DNA of 64,000 bases, taken from the NCBI RefSeq assembly GCF_000058485.1, contig NC_008278.1, forward strand, positions 6,256,962-6,320,961, written 5' to 3'. Positions 49,520-59,638 of the stretch are shown here, in pieces. The translations under genes and the position numbers were made by a program. The notes below the pieces were generated by a model. It was not told the DNA's origin. It did no database searches and saw only the letters and a program-made list of their open reading frames with translations. Numbering within the stretch: the first letter of the stretch is position 1; the number at the start of each line of letters is the position of its first letter. This stretch comes from Frankia alni ACN14a (GTDB lineage: Bacteria; Actinomycetota; Actinomycetes; Frankiales; Frankiaceae).

Positions 49520-50608
49520 TCACGACACGGGTTGGACGTCGACGACGGTGACCTGCTGACTGGCGGCCAGGGTCCCCCGCCCCGCTCCGGTGTACCAGCC
49601 GGACGTCGGCGCGACGTCGGAGTAGTCGCGGCCGACCGCGATCGTCACGTAACGAAGATCCGCAAGCCGGTCGTGGCACGGATCGTAGGCGACCGCGAGA
49701 GCGCCGGGTTCCCAGCTGGCCGCGCCGGTCGCCACCCCTCCCTCCGCGCCGGTCCGGGGAACGCCATCGGCCGCCCCATCGCTCATGACGACCTCCACCC
49801 AGGCATGCGACGGGCCGTCCCCGACGAGATGCCCGGACACATAGCGGGCGGGCAGCCCCGCCGCGCGGCACAGGGCGAGCATCACATGCGCCTGGTCCTG
49901 GCAGACCCCCGAGCCGCCGGCAAGGGCCTGGGCCGCGGTGGTCGTCACGTCCGTGCTGCCGGGGACATAGCGGATCCGGCTGTGCACCCAGCCGCAGAAC
50001 CGGCGTGCCGTCGCCGCCGGATCGTCGGTGGCCAGGGCGCGGGCAGCCGCGGTGAGCGCGGCGTCCGGCGCGGTCAGTGGGGTGGCGTCGAGCAGCCGAC
50101 GGCCGGCGAGCGCCGTGGCCCGCAGCCAAGGCCGGGCACCCCCGGCAATTCGGTCGACCGTCACGGTCACCTCGAAGTCGAGTCTGGGCGGTACCCGGTC
50201 GAGGCGCACCAGCGCACTGCGCGTCCCGTCGGCGCCACGTCGCCAGGTGGTACGCGCCGCGTCGGAGGAGACCGCCAGCCGAGCGTCGCGGACGGTCTGG
50301 TCGCCATGTCTATTCGGCGGGACCACGACGAGCCGGTGCACCAGATCAATGGCATCGCCGTCGTAGGTGTAGCGGAAGCGCTGCGTGACCCGATAGGTCA
50401 CCCGCGTTCCAGCCGGCAGGGCGGTCAGGTCGATCTGTGCAGTCGGGTCGATCTGTGCAGTCGGGTCGATCTGTGCAGTCGGGTCGGTGAAGTCGGTCAG
50501 GTCGGCGGCAGCCGCCCCTGGATGGTCCCCGGCGGGCAGATCACCCCCGGACGCCGTCGGGGGTTGCGGCAGCGTCGCAGCCCCGCCTGGTTCGAACGGA
50601 TCCGCCAT
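49520..50608 (-). CDS. Transglutaminase-family protein
   Basis: 362 residues with a bacterial transglutaminase N-terminal region ([19 protein letters not shown]) and a transglutaminase-like catalytic core: Cys in [13 protein letters not shown], His in PSHAWVEVV and Asp in AYDPCHDR. No signal peptide is seen, so likely cytosolic. Family members are often beside circularly permuted ATP-grasp genes; here they are not. The N-terminus holds an 18-bp repeat giving DPTAQI three times. ATG 50608. Confidence 0.88.
   Translation of the reverse strand: MADPFEPGGAATLPQPPTASGGDLPAGDHPGAAAADLTDFTDPTAQIDPTAQIDPTAQIDLTALPAGTRVTYRVTQRFRYTYDGDAIDLVHRLVVVPPNRHGDQTVRDARLAVSSDAARTTWRRGADGTRSALVRLDRVPPRLDFEVTVTVDRIAGGARPWLRATALAGRRLLDATPLTAPDAALTAAARALATDDPAATARRFCGWVHSRIRYVPGSTDVTTTAAQALAGGSGVCQDQAHVMLALCRAAGLPARYVSGHLVGDGPSHAWVEVVMSDGAADGVPRTGAEGGVATGAASWEPGALAVAYDPCHDRLADLRYVTIAVGRDYSDVAPTSGWYTGAGRGTLAASQQVTVVDVQPVS
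50428..50481. repeat. 18-bp tandem repeat in the transglutaminase gene
   Basis: Three perfect units GGTCGATCTGTGCAGTCG at 50428, 50446 and 50464, in frame, each encoding six residues (DPTAQI) on the minus strand. Confidence 0.9.
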
Positions 50609-50959
50609 CCTCACCCGAGGTCTCCCCGCTCCAGCACCAGCCCGCCATTGCATGTGATATCAGACACACAGCGCACACTTGACCGAGGAACGGCCACAAG
50701 GACCAGTTTCGAGAGGAAAGACCGGTCAACGGCGGATGTTTCCATCACGCTGCCGATCGTCGCCTTCGACTGTTTCCACGCCGTTAACCATGGCTCCCGG
50801 AACCCGACGCGCAACCACCGAGCGGCGACCAGACCACTACAACGGGCACGGATCGAACCGGTGGCCCGCCGTGATGCCCCCGATGCGTCATCACCACCGC
50901 CGTATCCGGACATCGTCCCGCGCTGCCGAGTTCACCGTCGGCTGGCACCATCTACAGGC
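50609..50959. other. Divergent region transglutaminase / ppk
   Basis: 351 bases of moderate GC between two divergent genes. GTTCACCGTCG at 50930-50940, 20 bases before ppk, resembles one 11-base unit of the Streptomyces PhoP box (consensus GTTCACC). The following 11 bases fit poorly. No other element assigned. Confidence 0.35.
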
Positions 50960-53158
50960 ATGAGCGAGCTGGTGGCGACCCGTCCAGAACAGCCTCAGCG
51001 CAAGGCCCGCAGCGGCCTGCTCGAACCTCTGGAGGCGCCCCGCCCGCCCGCGCCGTCCGATCTGCCGGCCGATCGGTTCATCAACCGCGAGGCGTCGTGG
51101 CTCGATTTCAATGCCCGGGTGCTCGCGCTCGCGGAGGACGTCGCCACGCCCTTGTTGGAGCGGGCCAAGTTCCTGGCGATCTTCGCCAGCAACCTCGACG
51201 AGTTCTACATGGTCCGGGTCGCCGGTCTGATGCGCCGCGAGGCCACCGGGCTCGCGGTCCGCTCGGCCGACGGCCTGAGCGCACGCGAGCAGCTCGACCT
51301 GGTCAGCCGGGCGACCGCCCAGCTGACGGAGCGGCACTCGCGCTGCTTCACCGACGAGGTCGTGCCGTCGCTGGCGCACGCCGGGATCAGCATCCGGTTC
51401 TGGTCCCAGCTCAGCGAGGCCCAGCGGGAACACCTGCACGACTATTTCCACGAGCAGATCTTCCCGGTGCTCACCCCGCTCGCGGTCGACCCGGCGCATC
51501 CGTTCCCCTACATCAGCGGCCTGTCGCTCAACCTCGCTGTTCAGGTCCGCGAGCCGGGCGGGGAGGTCGACCACTTCGCCCGGGTGAAGGTGCCACAGAA
51601 CGTGCCGCGGCTGGTCGCCGTCGCGGTGGATCCGGCCGCGGACTTCCCCGCCGATGGCCCGACGCCGGCGCAGAGCGCCTGTTTCGTCCCGCTCGAAGAG
51701 TTGATCGCCGCCCACCTCGACCAGCTGTTCCCCGGCATGGAGGTGATCAACTCCCACCTGTTCCGGGTCACTCGCAACGCCGACCTCGAGGTCGAGGAGG
51801 ACGAGGCGGAGGATCTGCTGCAGGCCCTCGAGCGGGAGCTGGCCCGCCGACGCTTCGGTCCCGCCGTCCGGCTGGAGGTCGACGACGACATCGATTCCGA
51901 CCTGCTGGCGCTGCTCATGCGCGAGCTCGAGGTGACCGAACGGGAGGTACACCGAGTCGCGGGAATGCTGGACCTGTCGGCCCTGTGGGCCCTGTACGAC
52001 GTCGACCGGCCGGAGCTGAAGGACGCGCCCCGGGTACCGATCACTCATCCTCGACTGATCACCGAAGAGGGGGAAACCCCCGACTTCTTCAGTGTGCTGC
52101 GCGAAGGTGACATCCTCGTTCACCATCCGTACGACTCGTTCACGACCTCGGTGCAGAGGTTCATCGAACAGGCCGCCGCCGATCCGCACGTCCTGGCCAT
52201 CAAGCAGACGCTCTACCGCACGTCGGGCGACTCCCCGATCGTGGATGCCCTCGTCTCGGCGGCCGAGGCGGGCAAGCAGGTCGTCGTGCTGGTCGAGATC
52301 AAGGCGCGGTTCGACGAGAGCGCCAACATCCGATGGGCGCGGGAGCTGGAGCGGGCCGGCTGCCACGTCGTCTACGGTCTGATCGGGTTGAAGACCCACT
52401 GCAAGACCTGCCTGGTCGTCCGGCAGGAGCGCGGAGGGCTGCGCCGGTACTGCCACGTGGGCACCGGCAACTACAACCCCAAGACCGCGCGGCTCTACGA
52501 GGACCTCGGCCTGCTCACCGCCGATCCGGAGGTGGGCGCCGACCTCACCGACCTGTTCAACGTGCTCACCGGGTACAGCCGGCAGACCGAGTACCGATCG
52601 CTGCTGGTCGCTCCGCAGCACATGCGGGACGGGATCCTGCAGCGCATCTCCGCGGAGGCGCGGGCGGCGCAGGAGGGCCGTCCGTGCGGCATCCGCCTCA
52701 AGGTGAACAGCCTGGTCGACGAGCAGGTGATCGACGCGCTCTACCGCGCGTCCATGGTGGGTGTTCCCGTGCACTGCCTGGTGCGGGGTATCTGCGCCCT
52801 ACGGCCCGGCGTACCGGGCCTGTCGGAGACGGTGCACGTCCGGTCGATCCTCGGCCGCTTCCTGGAGCACAGCCGGGTCCTGGAGTTCGCGTCCTCGGAC
52901 GAGTTCTGGATCGGTAGTGCCGACATGATGCATCGCAACCTGGACAGGCGGATCGAGGCGCTCGTCCGGGTGCCGCATCCGGAGCGCCGCGACACCGTGC
53001 GCCGCATCCTCGATCACGCCTTCTCCGACGAGGTGTCCGGGTGGGTGCTGCAGTCCGACGGCCGGTGGGAGAGGCGGACGGCCGGACCGGACGACGTCCG
53101 GCTGTCGGACTACCAACACGACCTCATGGCGGAGGCCATGCGGCGCGGGCACCGGTAG
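50960..53158 (+). CDS. ppk: Polyphosphate kinase PPK1
   Basis: Makes long-chain polyphosphate from ATP. The 732-residue protein has the N and head domains ([36 protein letters not shown]) and C1/C2 catalytic domains with [48 protein letters not shown] and [10 protein letters not shown]. The phospho-acceptor His lies in the C1 region. ATG 50960 gives the standard length; the frame open to 49469 is not coding. hupB converges on it with a 20-base gap. Confidence 0.97.
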   Translation: MSELVATRPEQPQRKARSGLLEPLEAPRPPAPSDLPADRFINREASWLDFNARVLALAEDVATPLLERAKFLAIFASNLDEFYMVRVAGLMRREATGLAVRSADGLSAREQLDLVSRATAQLTERHSRCFTDEVVPSLAHAGISIRFWSQLSEAQREHLHDYFHEQIFPVLTPLAVDPAHPFPYISGLSLNLAVQVREPGGEVDHFARVKVPQNVPRLVAVAVDPAADFPADGPTPAQSACFVPLEELIAAHLDQLFPGMEVINSHLFRVTRNADLEVEEDEAEDLLQALERELARRRFGPAVRLEVDDDIDSDLLALLMRELEVTEREVHRVAGMLDLSALWALYDVDRPELKDAPRVPITHPRLITEEGETPDFFSVLREGDILVHHPYDSFTTSVQRFIEQAAADPHVLAIKQTLYRTSGDSPIVDALVSAAEAGKQVVVLVEIKARFDESANIRWARELERAGCHVVYGLIGLKTHCKTCLVVRQERGGLRRYCHVGTGNYNPKTARLYEDLGLLTADPEVGADLTDLFNVLTGYSRQTEYRSLLVAPQHMRDGILQRISAEARAAQEGRPCGIRLKVNSLVDEQVIDALYRASMVGVPVHCLVRGICALRPGVPGLSETVHVRSILGRFLEHSRVLEFASSDEFWIGSADMMHRNLDRRIEALVRVPHPERRDTVRRILDHAFSDEVSGWVLQSDGRWERRTAGPDDVRLSDYQHDLMAEAMRRGHR

Positions 53159-53178
53159 CCCGGCGCCCGCACCGTGGA

Positions 53179-53463
53179 TCAGTCGCCGCTCGCGGAGACG
53201 CTCGACTTGAACTCGGAGCCGGGCCGGAACTTCGGCACCACCGAGGCCGCGACGTGCACGGGCTCGCCCGTCGCCGGGTTGCGCCCGGTGCGCGCGGCCC
53301 GCTCGACCCGCTCGAACACGCCGAATCCGGTGATGGTCACCTTCTCGCCGCTGGCGACGGCTTCCTGAATGGCGTCGAACACGGCGTCGACGGCTTTGGT
53401 GGCGTTCGACCGTCCGCCCTCGATCTGCTGGGCGATGCGGTCAACCAACTGGGACTTGTTCAC
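53179..53463 (-). CDS. hupB: HU-family nucleoid protein
   Basis: DNA-bending nucleoid protein, 94 residues: MNKSQLVDRIAQ, FDAIQEAVASGEKVTITGFG and RTGRNPATGEPVHVAAS with the DNA-binding arm. It is the short form, without the Lys-rich C-terminal tail of mycobacterial HupB. GTG 53463 follows GGAGG at six bases. Two promoters can be proposed upstream (see the separate entries). Confidence 0.97.
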   Translation of the reverse strand: MNKSQLVDRIAQQIEGGRSNATKAVDAVFDAIQEAVASGEKVTITGFGVFERVERAARTGRNPATGEPVHVAASVVPKFRPGSEFKSSVSASGD

Positions 53464-53528
53464 AACAACCTCCGGACGCCCCCCGCAGGCGCGGGGTGGG
53501 GAGCAGATCGGGCATCACACTGCGCTGC

Positions 53529-53557
53529 ACCGTAGGCATCTCCACTGTCGAGGGCAA
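53529..53557 (-). promoter_or_regulatory. hupB promoter P1
   Basis: TTGCCC (53552-53557) and TACGGT (53529-53534) on the minus strand, 17 bases apart, close to the housekeeping actinobacterial pattern. The start site would be near 53522, a 58-base leader for hupB. Confidence 0.5.
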
Positions 53558-53675
53558 TTCCCACGAGCGTGTCGCGTCACACAAACCCGCACGTCAACGG
53601 GTTCGAGCCAGTGGGCGACGGGATGCGTGCTGTACGGCCAGCGCGCAGCATCCGGTAGTTTCATCACGTTGAGTA

Positions 53676-53704
53676 ACGATAGGCGTCTGTTTTTTTGGGC
53701 ACAA
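53676..53704 (-). promoter_or_regulatory. Second minus-strand promoter upstream of hupB
   Basis: TTGTGC (53699-53704) and TATCGT (53676-53681), exactly 17 bases apart, with an A7 tract in the spacer. It would start a transcript near 53669, giving hupB a 206-base leader, or an independent small RNA. Confidence 0.4.
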
Positions 53705-53841
53705 TGTCACGCTTTGGTAGCCAGCCGCCTCCGCCACCGTGGGACCAGCTCTGCTACGTAATCGACCAAACGCCACAGGCGATGACGGACGGGGCGGCGT
53801 CAGTCGGTAGTCGGCCGCCCACTCGGGCGGACCTGCCCATA

Positions 53842-53881
53842 CATCGGCCCCGATGTTATTTTCATCACATCGGGGCCGATG
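53842..53881. terminator. Perfect 14-bp inverted repeat downstream of leuD
   Basis: CATCGGCCCCGATG (53842-53855) pairs fully with CATCGGGGCCGATG (53868-53881) around a 12-base AT-rich loop. Each arm is itself a near-palindrome, so alternative cruciform pairings are possible. It lies 104 bases past the leuD stop and probably ends the leuCD transcript. Confidence 0.6.
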
Positions 53882-53984
53882 GTCGAGTAGGGCGGCCGAA
53901 TCGACTGTGCCGCAGTCCTGCGCCCGGCCGGCACGCAACCCCCCGGCGGAGCCGCTGCCGACGTCGCAGCGCCCGCCCGTGGCA

Positions 53985-54572
53985 CTACACCGCCGAGGGC
54001 AGCCAGGCCGGCCGGGTCGCCTCGAAGCCGGTGATCAGCTCCTCGTGCCGCAGCGTCAGGCCGACGTCGTCGAGCCCCTCCATCAGCCGCCAGCGGGTGA
54101 AGTCGTCGAGTTCGAACGGGGCCACCAGTCCGGCTCCCCGCACCTCGCGCGCGGCCAGATCGACAGTGATCTCGACGGACGGGTCCTGCTCCGCGGCCGT
54201 CTGCAGGGTCTCGACCGTCTCCGCCGGCAGCTGAACCGGCAGCAGCCCGTTGCCGAGCGCGTTGCCCCGGAAGATGTCGGCGAACCGGGGCGAGATCACC
54301 GCCCGGAAGCCGTAGTCCTGCAGCGCCCACACGGCGTGCTCACGCGACGAGCCGGTGCCGAAGTCGGGGCCCGCAATCAGGATCGACGCCTCGGCGTAGG
54401 CCGGGTTGTTGAGCACGAACCCCTCGTCGGCCCGCCACTCGGAGAACAGACCGGCACCGAACCCGGTGCGCTCGATGCGCTTGAGCCACTCGCTCGGAAT
54501 GATCTGGTCGGTGTCGACGTCGCTGCGCCGCAGCGGCACGGCCCGACCGGTGTGAATCGTGAACGCCTCCAT
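53985..54572 (-). CDS. leuD: 3-isopropylmalate dehydratase small subunit
   Basis: Leucine synthesis: with LeuC isomerises isopropylmalate. The 195-residue product has [34 protein letters not shown] and [16 protein letters not shown]. Length is normal. It follows leuC by 100 bases and ends 104 bases before a strong inverted repeat. Confidence 0.97.
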   Translation of the reverse strand: MEAFTIHTGRAVPLRRSDVDTDQIIPSEWLKRIERTGFGAGLFSEWRADEGFVLNNPAYAEASILIAGPDFGTGSSREHAVWALQDYGFRAVISPRFADIFRGNALGNGLLPVQLPAETVETLQTAAEQDPSVEITVDLAAREVRGAGLVAPFELDDFTRWRLMEGLDDVGLTLRHEELITGFEATRPAWLPSAV

Positions 54573-54672
54573 CGCCGGAAACGCTCCCCTCTGGACGATG
54601 TCGTGATCGGATGGCGGTCGCGGTCGCGGGCACCCGCCGGTTCGACGGGAACGGCGACCACGCAGGCGCGGC

Positions 54673-56070
54673 CTACAGCTGAGCCGGGGCGGTGAGCTGG
54701 CCGGTGACCGCGGTGGCGGCGGCGACCGCCGGCGAGACGAGGTGGGTCCGCCCGCCCGGACCCTGGCGTCCCTCGAAGTTCCGGTTCGACGTGGACGCGC
54801 TGCGCTCCCCCGGACGCAGCGTGTCCGGGTTCATCCCGAGGCACATCGAGCAGCCGGCGCTGCGCCACTCCGCCCCCGCGGCCCGGAAGACCTCGTCGAG
54901 CCCCTCCGCCTCGGCCTCGGCCTTGACCTGCATCGACCCGGGGACGACCAGGGCCCGGACACCGTCGGCCACGCGTCGGCCACGCAGCACGTCGGCCGCG
55001 GCCCGCAGGTCGCTGAGCCGGCCGTTGGTGCAGGAGCCGATGAAGACCGTGTCGACGGTCACCTCGGACAACGGCGTTCCCGCCGTGAGTCCCATATAGG
55101 TCAGCGCACGTTCGACGGAGGCCCGCGCGGCCGGGTCCGCGTAGTCGGCGGGCGCGGGGATCAGCGATCCCAGCGGCGCCGCCTGGCCCGGATTGGTCCC
55201 CCAGGTCACGTACGGGGTGAGGCTCGCGGCGTCGATGACGACCTCCCGGTCGAACACGGCGTCGTCGTCCGAGGCCAGCGTGCGCCAGTAGGCCACAGCC
55301 TGGTCCCAGTCCGGTCCGGTGGCGGCGTGTGCCCGACCGGCGAGGTACTCGAACGTCGTGTCGTCGGGAGCGATCATCCCGGCCCGCGCCCCGGCCTCGA
55401 TGGACATGTTGCAGACGGTCATCCGGCCCTCCATCGACAGGCCCCGGACCGCCGCGCCGCGGTACTCGATGACGTGCCCGGCACCGCCACCGGTGCCGAT
55501 CCGGGCGATGATCGCCAGGATGAGGTCCTTCGCGGTGACGCCGGCCGGCAGGTCGCCGTCGACCGTGACCGCCATCGTCTTCGGGCGGCTCTGCGGCAGC
55601 GTCTGGGTTGCGAGCACATGTTCGACCTGGCTGGTGCCGATGCCGAAGGCCAGCGCCCCGAACGCGCCGTGGGTGGAGGTGTGGCTGTCGCCGCACACGA
55701 TCGTCATCCCCGGCTGGGACAGCCCGAGCTGCGGGCCGACGACGTGGACGATCCCCTGGCCGGGGTCGTTCATCGGGTACAGCCGCACCCCGAACTCCGC
55801 GCAGTTCTTGCGCAGCGCCTCGACCTGGGCCGCGGAGATCGGATCCGCGATCGGCGCGAGCGTGTTCGTGGTCGGCACGTTGTGATCCTCGGTGGCGAGG
55901 GTCAGGTCGGGACGGCGCAGCGGCCGCCCGGCCAGCCGCAGCGCCTCGAACGCCTGCGGCGAGGTGACCTCGTGCACGAGGTGCAGATCGATGTAGAGCA
56001 GATCCGGTTCACCGTCGGCGCGGCGCACCACGTGGGCGTCCCAGACCTTCTCCGCGAGTGTGCGCCCCAT
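54673..56070 (-). CDS. leuC: 3-isopropylmalate dehydratase large subunit
   Basis: Fe-S aconitase-family enzyme. The 465-residue product has [32 protein letters not shown], the first cluster Cys in [13 protein letters not shown] and the CSMCLGMN pair, all three ligands being present. ATG 56070. Divergent from ndgR across 156 bases with a shared operator candidate. Confidence 0.97.
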   Translation of the reverse strand: MGRTLAEKVWDAHVVRRADGEPDLLYIDLHLVHEVTSPQAFEALRLAGRPLRRPDLTLATEDHNVPTTNTLAPIADPISAAQVEALRKNCAEFGVRLYPMNDPGQGIVHVVGPQLGLSQPGMTIVCGDSHTSTHGAFGALAFGIGTSQVEHVLATQTLPQSRPKTMAVTVDGDLPAGVTAKDLILAIIARIGTGGGAGHVIEYRGAAVRGLSMEGRMTVCNMSIEAGARAGMIAPDDTTFEYLAGRAHAATGPDWDQAVAYWRTLASDDDAVFDREVVIDAASLTPYVTWGTNPGQAAPLGSLIPAPADYADPAARASVERALTYMGLTAGTPLSEVTVDTVFIGSCTNGRLSDLRAAADVLRGRRVADGVRALVVPGSMQVKAEAEAEGLDEVFRAAGAEWRSAGCSMCLGMNPDTLRPGERSASTSNRNFEGRQGPGGRTHLVSPAVAAATAVTGQLTAPAQL

Positions 56071-56192
56071 GGCCCACTCCCCTCCCTGCGCCGGGCAAGC
56101 TGCCCGCGCGGTCGTCCGACTGTCCTGAGTTCGGGGTCGTGCAACGACCAGGTGCCGCGCCGTCGACCCGATCCTGCCATCTCAGCATCCTT

Positions 56193-56215
56193 GCTATCCC
56201 ATTATTTGGGATGGC
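56193..56215. promoter_or_regulatory. Palindromic operator candidate between leuC and ndgR
   Basis: GCTATCCCA and TGGGATGGC (9-base arms, one mismatch) flank a TTATT centre; the core ATCCCA-N5-TGGGAT is perfect. IclR-family NdgR/AreB proteins bind between their own gene and leuCD in Streptomyces, and this is the only palindrome in the 156-base gap, so it is the likely binding site. The AT-rich centre also makes it a plausible overlap with the leuC promoter. Confidence 0.6.
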
Positions 56216-56226
56216 AGTATCAACTT

Positions 56227-56934
56227 ATGGAACAGCCTAGCGGAGTCGGGGTCCTGGACAAAGCAGCACTCGTCCTGGCCGTGGTGGAGCAGGGGCCGGC
56301 CTCCCTCGCCGACCTGGTGGCTCGGACCGGGCTCACCCGGGCGACCGCGCACCGCCTGGCCAGTGCGCTCGAGATTCACCGCCTCGTCGGACGGGACGGC
56401 GCCGGCCGGTTCGTCCCCGGCCCGCGGCTGGCGGCCGGGGTGGCCACCCCGCTGCCGTGGGACGTGCTCGACCGAGCCGACCGGATCCTTACCGACCTGC
56501 GCGACGTCACCGGAGAGAGCACCCAGCTCTACGTCCGGCGCGGCGCGCTGCGACTGTGTGTGGCCGCCTCCGAACGGGCGAGCGGCCTGCGCGACACGGT
56601 GCCGGTCGGCGCCGCGCTGCCGATGACGGCGGGGTCAGGGGCGCAGGTCCTGCTCGCGTTCGCGGATCACCCCGCCCCCGACCTGCTTGCCGCCGCACCG
56701 TTCGACAGCACGACGCTCGCCCTGGTGCGCGAGCGCGGGTGGGCCGAGAGCGTCGGCGAGCGGGAGACCGGTCTGGCCTCGGTGTCCGCCCCCGTGCGCG
56801 GGGAGTCGGGGGCAGTGATCGCGGCGGTGTCGCTGTCCGGCCCGCTGGAGCGCCTGACCCGATCGCCCGGGCGCCGGCACGGGGCGGCCGTGCTCGCCGC
56901 GGCGGCACGGCTGTCGACATCGGCCGTCGACTGA
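56227..56934 (+). CDS. ndgR: IclR-family transcriptional regulator (NdgR/AreB type)
   Basis: 235-residue regulator with an N-terminal winged helix (VLAVVEQGPASLADLVARTG, LTRATAHRLASALE) and a C-terminal effector-binding domain (GESTQLYVRRGALRLCVA, VGAALPMTAGSGAQVLLAF, GERETGLASVSAPV). Divergent placement from leuCD is typical of NdgR, which controls leucine and other amino-acid genes. ATG 56227 gives the normal length and lies 11 bases after the palindrome; the frame open further upstream is a shadow of leuC. Confidence 0.93.
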   Translation: MEQPSGVGVLDKAALVLAVVEQGPASLADLVARTGLTRATAHRLASALEIHRLVGRDGAGRFVPGPRLAAGVATPLPWDVLDRADRILTDLRDVTGESTQLYVRRGALRLCVAASERASGLRDTVPVGAALPMTAGSGAQVLLAFADHPAPDLLAAAPFDSTTLALVRERGWAESVGERETGLASVSAPVRGESGAVIAAVSLSGPLERLTRSPGRRHGAAVLAAAARLSTSAVD

Positions 56935-57402
56935 CGCATCCACCCGCCGTCAACCCCAGGCCACCGGAGATCGGCCGGCCGGCCCGTCCGGTCGGGCCCT
57001 GCGTGCGGCTGGCGTGACCACGCGGACACGTTTTCCCCGCTTGTCCTGGCTTTCTCGAGATTGCGGATGCCCCGATCGGGCCCCACAACCAAACGGAACG
57101 CGGACTACGCCCGCCGGGCGCATGTCGGCGTCCCGGTGGCACGGGTCTCCCCCGCCGCAGGCAGTGTCCTTCCGCCGTCGTAGCCTGTTCGAGTCGTCCG
57201 TCTCGGATGATCGGAGAAGTAGGCCGGATGACCCAGTGGGGTCATTGCCATCCAGCGAGCAAGCGATATAGGTCGCCCGCGCACTGGGGGCGCCCGTCCG
57301 GAGGACTCTTCCGGGTTCCGCATGGCCGGGCGGTCGCCGCCCGCGGGCGGCGCCGCCGTAGGTTCGGCCGCCTCGTGCGGCGCCAAGGAGGGACAGGGCG
57401 CG
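56935..57402. other. ndgR-kinase intergenic region
   Basis: 468 bases with no gene recognised; the frames on both strands are extensions or shadows of the kinase. The kinase promoter should lie here but was not identified. Confidence 0.4.
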
Positions 57403-59547
57403 GTGCGCAAACTGGGTTCGCGGTACGTACTGCACGAGCTGCTCGGGCAGGGTACGACCGGCCAGGTCTGGCGAGGTGTCCGGGTCCAGGACGACGCCGC
57501 GGTGGCGATCAAGGTGCTGCGTCCCGAGCTGGCGGGCGACCCGGAGATCGTCGAGCGGTTCCTGCGGGAGTGGGATCTCCTCGTGGATCTCGACAGCCCC
57601 GATCTGGTCGCCGTCCGCGACCTCGTCAACGAGCCGGACGCGCTGGCCATCGTGATGGATCTCGTCGAGGGCCACGACTTGCGGGCGCACCTGCGCGAGT
57701 TCGGCCCGCGGCCGGCCCAGGAGGCGGTCCGGCTGGCGATCGGCACCCTCTGGGCGCTCGACAGCGTGCACGCCGCCGGCATCGTCCACCGGGATGTCAA
57801 GCCCGAGAACATCCTCATCGACACCTCCCAGCCCGACCGCCCGATCGTCCGCCTCACCGACTTCGGCATCGCCCGCGTGATCAGCACTCCGTCCCGCATC
57901 AGCGCGACCGGGCCGATCGGCACCCCCCTCTACATGGCGCCCGAGCTCGGCACCGGCGCCCCGCCGACCCCCGCCGCCGACGTCTACTCGGCGGGAGTGG
58001 TGCTCTACGAGCTCCTTGCCGGATCGCCCCCGTTCGACTCGACGAATCCCGCGGAACTGCTGCGGGCGCACCGGGAGGACGACCCGCAGCCCATCGCCGG
58101 GGTGCCGGCGCCGGTGTGGGACGTGCTCGTCGGCATGCTTGCCAAGTCCCCGCGGCGACGGCCGGCGAGCGCCGCCGACGCGGCCGACGACCTCAGCGAC
58201 GCGCTCGAGGTGGGCCTGCGCGGCGCTGCGGGCGCCTCCGACAAGCGCGACCGGGCCGGCGCCGCGCGCAGTTCGGGACCCGGCGCGCTCCCCGACGAGG
58301 CGGCGCCGACCGGCGCCTTCCACCGGCGGGCCGGCGAGCGGCCGGCAGCACCGACCGCCACCCGGCGGGTGGTCCGGCCCGCGGCGGCCGTCGGGGCCGC
58401 CGCGGGCGCCGGTGCCTGGAACGACCTCGAACACACCCAGATCGCGGGCAGCCTCACCGCGGCCGCGACGAAGGTCAACGGCTGGAACGGCGGCGAGCCC
58501 GAGCACACCCGGATCGCCCCGGTGACCGGCACCCAGAGCGGCGATCGCGGCGGTTGGGACAGCGACGCGCCGACCGGGATGAGCCCCGCGGTACGCGTTC
58601 CCGCCCGCTCCGGTGGCCCCGCCGCCGACACGAACACGGTGATGTCGGCGATTCCGGCCAGCAAGCAGCCCGGAGCGTCCGGCGGAGCCGCCGGGGGCGG
58701 TTCACGGGCGGCGGCCGACCGCCGCCGGCGCACCCGGATCGCGGCCGGTGCCGGTCTCGTCGTCGCCCTTGTCGCCGGGGCCGGGGGCTGGGCACTCGCG
58801 TCCGGCGGCAGCACCGACACGGCGTTGTCCGCCGACCTCGCCGTCGAGTCCTCGGCCGATCCGAGCGCGGGCGCCCCGGCCGCCGGTTCCCCCGGTGCCG
58901 GTGCGCCCGGCATCGCGGTCGGCGTCGATGGAAGTGCCCCCGGAGCAGTCGCCGGCCGGCCCGGGGCGAAGGACACCCCCGCGCCCGGCGCGCACCCGTC
59001 GGCCGGCGCCTCCGCCGCGGCCACGACCCCGGCCGGCAGCCCGACCGCGGGCAGCAGCCCATCGCCATCGCCGACCGACGATGGCACGGCGACGGTCCCC
59101 AACACCGAGGGCAGCGCGGCCGACACGGCGGTGAACACGCTGAAGTCCGCCGGTTTCACGAACGTCAACAAGACCTTCGGCTGCTACAACACCGGCAAGG
59201 CCGACAACGTCGCCCATCAGTCCCCGAAGACCGGCAAGGTCGCCAGGACGACGGCCATCAGCCTCCAGGTCGAGGACTGCGCCCAGGTCCCGAACGTCAC
59301 CGGGATGTCGGAGTCGGACGGCAAGTGGCAGCTCTACTGGGCCGGCTTCACCTCTACCGCGGTCAACGGCGCGTGCGCCAACGGTGAGACGAGCAAGATC
59401 TCCGGGTACGCGCCGACAGGACAGCGCGCCCGGCACTCCACCACGGTGACGCTGACGGTGACCTGCACCAAGCCGGCCCCGGCCCCGACGACGGCCGCAC
59501 CCGCGCCGACCCCGTCGACAGCTCCCACGACGGCCACGAAGGCCTGA
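57403..59547 (+). CDS. PASTA-domain Ser/Thr protein kinase (PknB type)
   Basis: 714-residue membrane kinase. Kinase domain 1-270: GQGTTGQVW (15-23), Lys38 in VAIKVL, HRDVKPEN (129-136), DFG (153-155) and APE (179-181). A Gly/Ala-rich juxtamembrane part, a membrane segment at about 445-466, an Ala/Pro linker and two PASTA-like repeats (about 564-625 and 627-695, each starting VPN) outside the cell complete it. Two repeats is fewer than the four of PknB. GTG 57403 follows AGGAGGGAC; frames to 57322 are possible. Confidence 0.95.
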   Translation: MRKLGSRYVLHELLGQGTTGQVWRGVRVQDDAAVAIKVLRPELAGDPEIVERFLREWDLLVDLDSPDLVAVRDLVNEPDALAIVMDLVEGHDLRAHLREFGPRPAQEAVRLAIGTLWALDSVHAAGIVHRDVKPENILIDTSQPDRPIVRLTDFGIARVISTPSRISATGPIGTPLYMAPELGTGAPPTPAADVYSAGVVLYELLAGSPPFDSTNPAELLRAHREDDPQPIAGVPAPVWDVLVGMLAKSPRRRPASAADAADDLSDALEVGLRGAAGASDKRDRAGAARSSGPGALPDEAAPTGAFHRRAGERPAAPTATRRVVRPAAAVGAAAGAGAWNDLEHTQIAGSLTAAATKVNGWNGGEPEHTRIAPVTGTQSGDRGGWDSDAPTGMSPAVRVPARSGGPAADTNTVMSAIPASKQPGASGGAAGGGSRAAADRRRRTRIAAGAGLVVALVAGAGGWALASGGSTDTALSADLAVESSADPSAGAPAAGSPGAGAPGIAVGVDGSAPGAVAGRPGAKDTPAPGAHPSAGASAAATTPAGSPTAGSSPSPSPTDDGTATVPNTEGSAADTAVNTLKSAGFTNVNKTFGCYNTGKADNVAHQSPKTGKVARTTAISLQVEDCAQVPNVTGMSESDGKWQLYWAGFTSTAVNGACANGETSKISGYAPTGQRARHSTTVTLTVTCTKPAPAPTTAAPAPTPSTAPTTATKA

Positions 59548-59552
59548 CGCGA

Positions 59553-59638
59553 TCGGGCGGGCCCCGGCACTCCTCCGCGGCCCGCCCGACTACCGGCGAA
59601 GCCGCGACTCCTGCCTCGCGTGCGGCGGGAGTCGCGGC
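59553..59638 (+). terminator. Two tandem hairpins after the PASTA kinase
   Basis: TCGGGCGGGCC pairs with GGCCCGCCCGA (59553-59563, 59579-59589) and GCCGCGACTCC pairs with GGAGTCGCGGC (59601-59611, 59628-59638). Both are perfect 11-bp stems and begin 5 bases past the stop. Confidence 0.65.

Larger units (their letters stand above)
53464..53984. other. hupB-leuD intergenic region
   Basis: 521 bases, less GC-rich than average, with two promoter candidates for hupB and a large perfect inverted repeat at 53842-53881. Open frames here are not convincing as genes. Confidence 0.5.

Noticed and set aside
50891-52774. Minus-strand frame of 627 codons over ppk
   Set aside because: Antisense shadow of ppk, no recognisable fold.
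53704-54030. Plus-strand open frame after hupB (MSRFGSQPPPPPWDQ)
   Set aside because: No ribosome-binding site, runs through the terminator repeat and into antisense leuD.
54742-56226. Long 5' extension of ndgR on the plus strand
   Set aside because: It is antisense to leuC; the family start is ATG 56227.
56950-58506. Minus-strand frame of 518 codons over the PASTA kinase
   Set aside because: Shadow of the kinase domain; Gly/Arg/Asp-rich without motifs.
57207-59387. Second plus-strand frame overlapping the kinase
   Set aside because: Offset frame of the same DNA; Arg/Gly-rich and no motif.
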